Source of the DNA: an uncultured Gammaproteobacteria bacterium
GTDB lineage: Bacteria > Pseudomonadota > Gammaproteobacteria > Arenicellales > Poriferihabitantaceae
Assembly (NCBI GenBank): GCA_937992195.1
Contig: CALKKV010000006.1
Span: forward strand, 1 to 64,000
DNA: 64,000 bases
Direction of reading: 5' to 3'
Positions 62,232-64,000 of this stretch are shown here, one piece after another (the first letter of the stretch is position 1; the number at the start of each line of letters is the position of its first letter). A program made the translations under genes and the position numbers. The notes under the pieces were generated by a model. The model was given only the letters and a program-made list of their open reading frames with translations. It did not search any database and was not told the DNA's origin.

Positions 62232-62247
62232 TTCTGTCTTGACAGAA
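62232..62247. promoter_or_regulatory. Second GbsR operator core
   Basis: TTCTGT-CTTG-ACAGAA repeats the core of the 36-bp palindrome and lies 24 bases before the membrane-protein start at 62271. The shared core TTCTGT-N4-ACAGAA at two places suggests that one regulator controls both directions. Confidence 0.65.
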
Positions 62248-62270
62248 ACAACTGATACGAAGGAAACAAA

Positions 62271-62636
62271 ATGATTATCGAAGCTACCTATCTGCTCTAT
62301 CTCATTCTCAGCATCGCAATCACCGTTTGGGTTGGCAATACACTTAGTAAAAATGGGCTTGTTTTCCTAATGAGCAGTTTCAACAACAAAAAAGAACTGG
62401 TTGAAGCCATCACCCACATGCTTCTGGTTGGTTTTTATCTAATTAATATCGGATTTGTCGCGCTCGCGTTAAGGCATGGAAGCAAACCATCTGATTTACA
62501 AACATCAATTGAATATGTCAGCACCAAAGTTGGTTTAGTCCTTCTGGTTCTTGGCGCTATGCATCTGTTCATTATGCTTTTGATCAATAAATTTCGAAAA
62601 ATTGTCGAAGATGGCACAGAACATGACGAGAAATAG
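62271..62636 (+). CDS. Small membrane protein regulated by the GbsR gene, unknown function
   Basis: A 121-residue protein with three predicted membrane helices (about 4-22, 47-67 and 84-106) and a charged C-terminal tail. AAGGA lies 6-10 nt ahead of the start. No named family is recognised. It is divergent from GbsR and overlaps the next gene. Confidence 0.75.
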   Translation: MIIEATYLLYLILSIAITVWVGNTLSKNGLVFLMSSFNNKKELVEAITHMLLVGFYLINIGFVALALRHGSKPSDLQTSIEYVSTKVGLVLLVLGAMHLFIMLLINKFRKIVEDGTEHDEK

Positions 62637-63294
62637 TCGACCTCCAAACATACCAAAACCGATGGCGGCATTTGCTGCCATCACAACTGTAGTGATTATC
62701 AGCTTTCTCGTATTGCTTTTGGTGACACAGCTAAATGAAATACAACGTGTCGCGAGGGAACCCAGTAGTTCAGAACTACTATCACGTAAAGAGTCAGAAT
62801 TAAAAACTCCAACCATAAAACCGAAATCCATTCCAAAGCAAAAGTGGAATAAGCCTGTAGTGATAGAACCAGCCCCTTTCGAAGAAGAGATCGGAATCTA
62901 TAATTTGGTCAACATCGAGGAAACGAATCGAGAAAACACTAGGGCAGCAAAATTTGTTGCCGAGTTAATACCCAGGCTAAATATAGTGAAAACATCAGTC
63001 TCTGAAAATCTGGTATCCACTTTACAGTTTCCGCGAAATCTGAAAGAAATCGGGCTTGACCGAAAAGATATTGGCGATAAAAACAATATATCGCATATAT
63101 TTTTCTATCACTACACGGTTTTAATAATATTAAATCATGATCTATATGATGAACCCCACTGGCTGGCTTTCACCGCCACACCAATGAACAGAGGGGCAAG
63201 CTGGCAATGCCGAACTTCATTGCTGAATAGCGCTTATATTCCACCGGAATGCAAGAACCAGAAAATGCCACCGAATATTTATAAATTAGATTAG
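62611..63294 (+). CDS. Single-pass membrane protein with pilin-like C-terminus, unknown function
   Basis: A 227-residue protein with a basic N-terminus and one membrane helix (AAFAAITTVVIISFLVLLLVTQ, ends at about residue 37-40), then a proline/lysine-rich linker and a C-terminal domain. The end SWQCRTSLLNSAYIPPECKN resembles the Cys-loop end of type IV pilins, but there is no prepilin peptidase site, so a true pilin is unlikely. The start is uncertain: ATG at 62611 overlaps the upstream gene by 26 bases, and ATG at 62623 or TTG at 62602 are options. Confidence 0.6.
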   Translation: MAQNMTRNSRPPNIPKPMAAFAAITTVVIISFLVLLLVTQLNEIQRVAREPSSSELLSRKESELKTPTIKPKSIPKQKWNKPVVIEPAPFEEEIGIYNLVNIEETNRENTRAAKFVAELIPRLNIVKTSVSENLVSTLQFPRNLKEIGLDRKDIGDKNNISHIFFYHYTVLIILNHDLYDEPHWLAFTATPMNRGASWQCRTSLLNSAYIPPECKNQKMPPNIYKLD

Positions 63295-63390
63295 AGTAAG
63301 GGTTGGACATTTTCAAATTGAACCCTTGGTTCTTAGACTCAAGAAATAAAGGGATTTAACGTACTTCTTTCAAACCCACTCGAGGATCTT

Positions 63391-64000
63391 GTGTTGGAAA
63401 TTAGCGCCGAAGCTCTAAATGTCGCTCTCGCTAATAGCGCTGTATTGCTGGCAGCTATAGTACAAACATCAACCGGGATGGGATTTGCGATGATTGCTGC
63501 GCCATTGCTTGCGATCATCAGCATTGAATTCGTACCTGGCCCAATGCTTGTGGCAAACCTTTGTCTGTCCACGTTAATGCTAAGAGAAGGCAGATCGGAC
63601 ATTGTTAAAAGCGAAGTCAAAGTTCTTTTACCGGCAATCGTTGTTGGCACAGTTCTAGCTGCTGCCCTGCTTTCACAGGTGTCAGCAGATTTCTTTAAGT
63701 TAATTTTTGCAGTAATAATACTGCTAGCAGTCGCCATCTCGCTTTCTATAAAAACACCGGAGCTCTCACTCTCGACGCTATCGATTGGCGGAATGATGGC
63801 TGGATTGATGGGTACCACTTCCGGCATATCAGGCCCTCCGATGGCCGTGCTTTATCAAAAAGAAGATATCTTCAAAACTCGTGCCACCTTATCGTTGGTC
63901 TTCTCTTTTTCTTATTTCGCTTCGCTTATAGCGTTGGCCTTTGCAGACTTGTTCTCTATGGCTCTTGCTATCAAAGGCTTCTTAATGCTGCCCGGGTTGC
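63391..64000 (+). CDS. TauE/SafE-family membrane protein (cut by window edge)
   Basis: An open frame running to the right edge encodes at least 203 residues of a TauE/SafE (sulfite exporter-type) permease. Visible features are an N-terminal helix with AAIVQTSTGMGFAMIAAPLLAI near residues 24-45 and, in the middle, MMAGLMGTTSGISGPPMAVLYQ, the family's signature loop. The start is GTG at 63391 or TTG at 63394; GAGG at 63382-63385 fits either. The C-terminal part lies outside the window. The transported compound is unknown; relatives move sulfonate- or sulfite-like anions. Confidence 0.85.
   Translation, partial: MLEISAEALNVALANSAVLLAAIVQTSTGMGFAMIAAPLLAIISIEFVPGPMLVANLCLSTLMLREGRSDIVKSEVKVLLPAIVVGTVLAAALLSQVSADFFKLIFAVIILLAVAISLSIKTPELSLSTLSIGGMMAGLMGTTSGISGPPMAVLYQKEDIFKTRATLSLVFSFSYFASLIALAFADLFSMALAIKGFLMLPGL

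Noticed and set aside
63339..63827. A 162-residue frame on the minus strand
   Set aside because: It lies opposite the plus-strand TauE/SafE gene, which has the family signature and a ribosome site; the minus frame has no recognisable features.
1..64000. Mobile elements, CRISPR arrays, tRNA and rRNA genes
   Set aside because: No transposase, integrase, repeat-spacer series or tRNA-like fold was seen on reading both strands; small degenerate elements could have been missed.

Overview
The window reads as the chromosome of a free-living, probably marine, heterotrophic gammaproteobacterium. The basis is a family B DNA polymerase II, BCCT and TRAP-TAXI transporters, four-subunit sarcosine oxidase, many LysR/TetR/IclR/GlxA-type regulators and moderate base composition. 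This is a judgement from gene content, not a computed placement. No rRNA, tRNA, insertion sequence, integrase, phage gene or CRISPR array was seen. The window is a chain of small catabolic modules, most with their own regulator and several with their own importer.

Layout. 0-5.4 kb: soxBDAG sarcosine oxidase (minus strand). 5.9-8.2 kb: an orphan HPt protein, a phytanoyl-CoA dioxygenase-like enzyme and a class II aldolase-fold protein. 8.3-13.7 kb: polB, then malonyl-CoA decarboxylase and malonyl-CoA synthetase (a malonate-to-acetyl-CoA pair). 14.1-19.7 kb: an acylating aldehyde dehydrogenase of the sulfoacetaldehyde type with a TRAP-TAXI importer and a divergent LysR gene. 19.7-20.9 kb: a TetR/VOC pair with a clear promoter-operator.

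21-30.6 kb is the most interesting part. It carries a complete aldoxime-nitrile pathway: haem aldoxime dehydratase (aldoxime to nitrile), cobalt-type nitrile hydratase (nitrile to amide), amidase (amide to acid), family III CoA-transferase and a crotonase-fold enzyme, with an IclR regulator, a TPR protein and a DUF2182 membrane protein. The nitrile hydratase beta subunit is cut into two genes by one in-frame TAA in the interdomain linker. ATTCTA/TAGAAT-type dyads lie at two promoter regions of this island.

31-33.5 kb: a secreted pectate-lyase-like protein and a small membrane protein. 33.6-40.9 kb: a probable betaine module (GlxA/AraC regulator, BCCT carrier, enolase-superfamily racemase, Rieske oxygenase, TIM-barrel protein); the sox operon could serve as its lower pathway. 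41-42.8 kb: a redoxin and a lipoprotein. 42.9-53.2 kb: a five-gene oligopeptide-type ABC importer followed by two CocE/NonD hydrolases and pyroglutamyl peptidase, apparently for uptake and trimming of a capped peptide or amide. 53.4-54.5 kb: a secreted beta-helix protein. 54.6-60.5 kb: a second Rieske plus enolase-superfamily module with a phosphotriesterase-like hydrolase, a Rid protein, an EamA transporter and a LysR gene. 60.7-64 kb: small DUF6152/DUF6644 proteins, a GbsR/MarR regulator with a perfect 36-bp palindrome, two small membrane proteins and a truncated TauE/SafE exporter at the right edge.

Several start codons were moved from the longest reading frame because a Shine-Dalgarno site, an ATGA overlap, a signal peptide or family residue numbering favours a shorter one; the entries say where.
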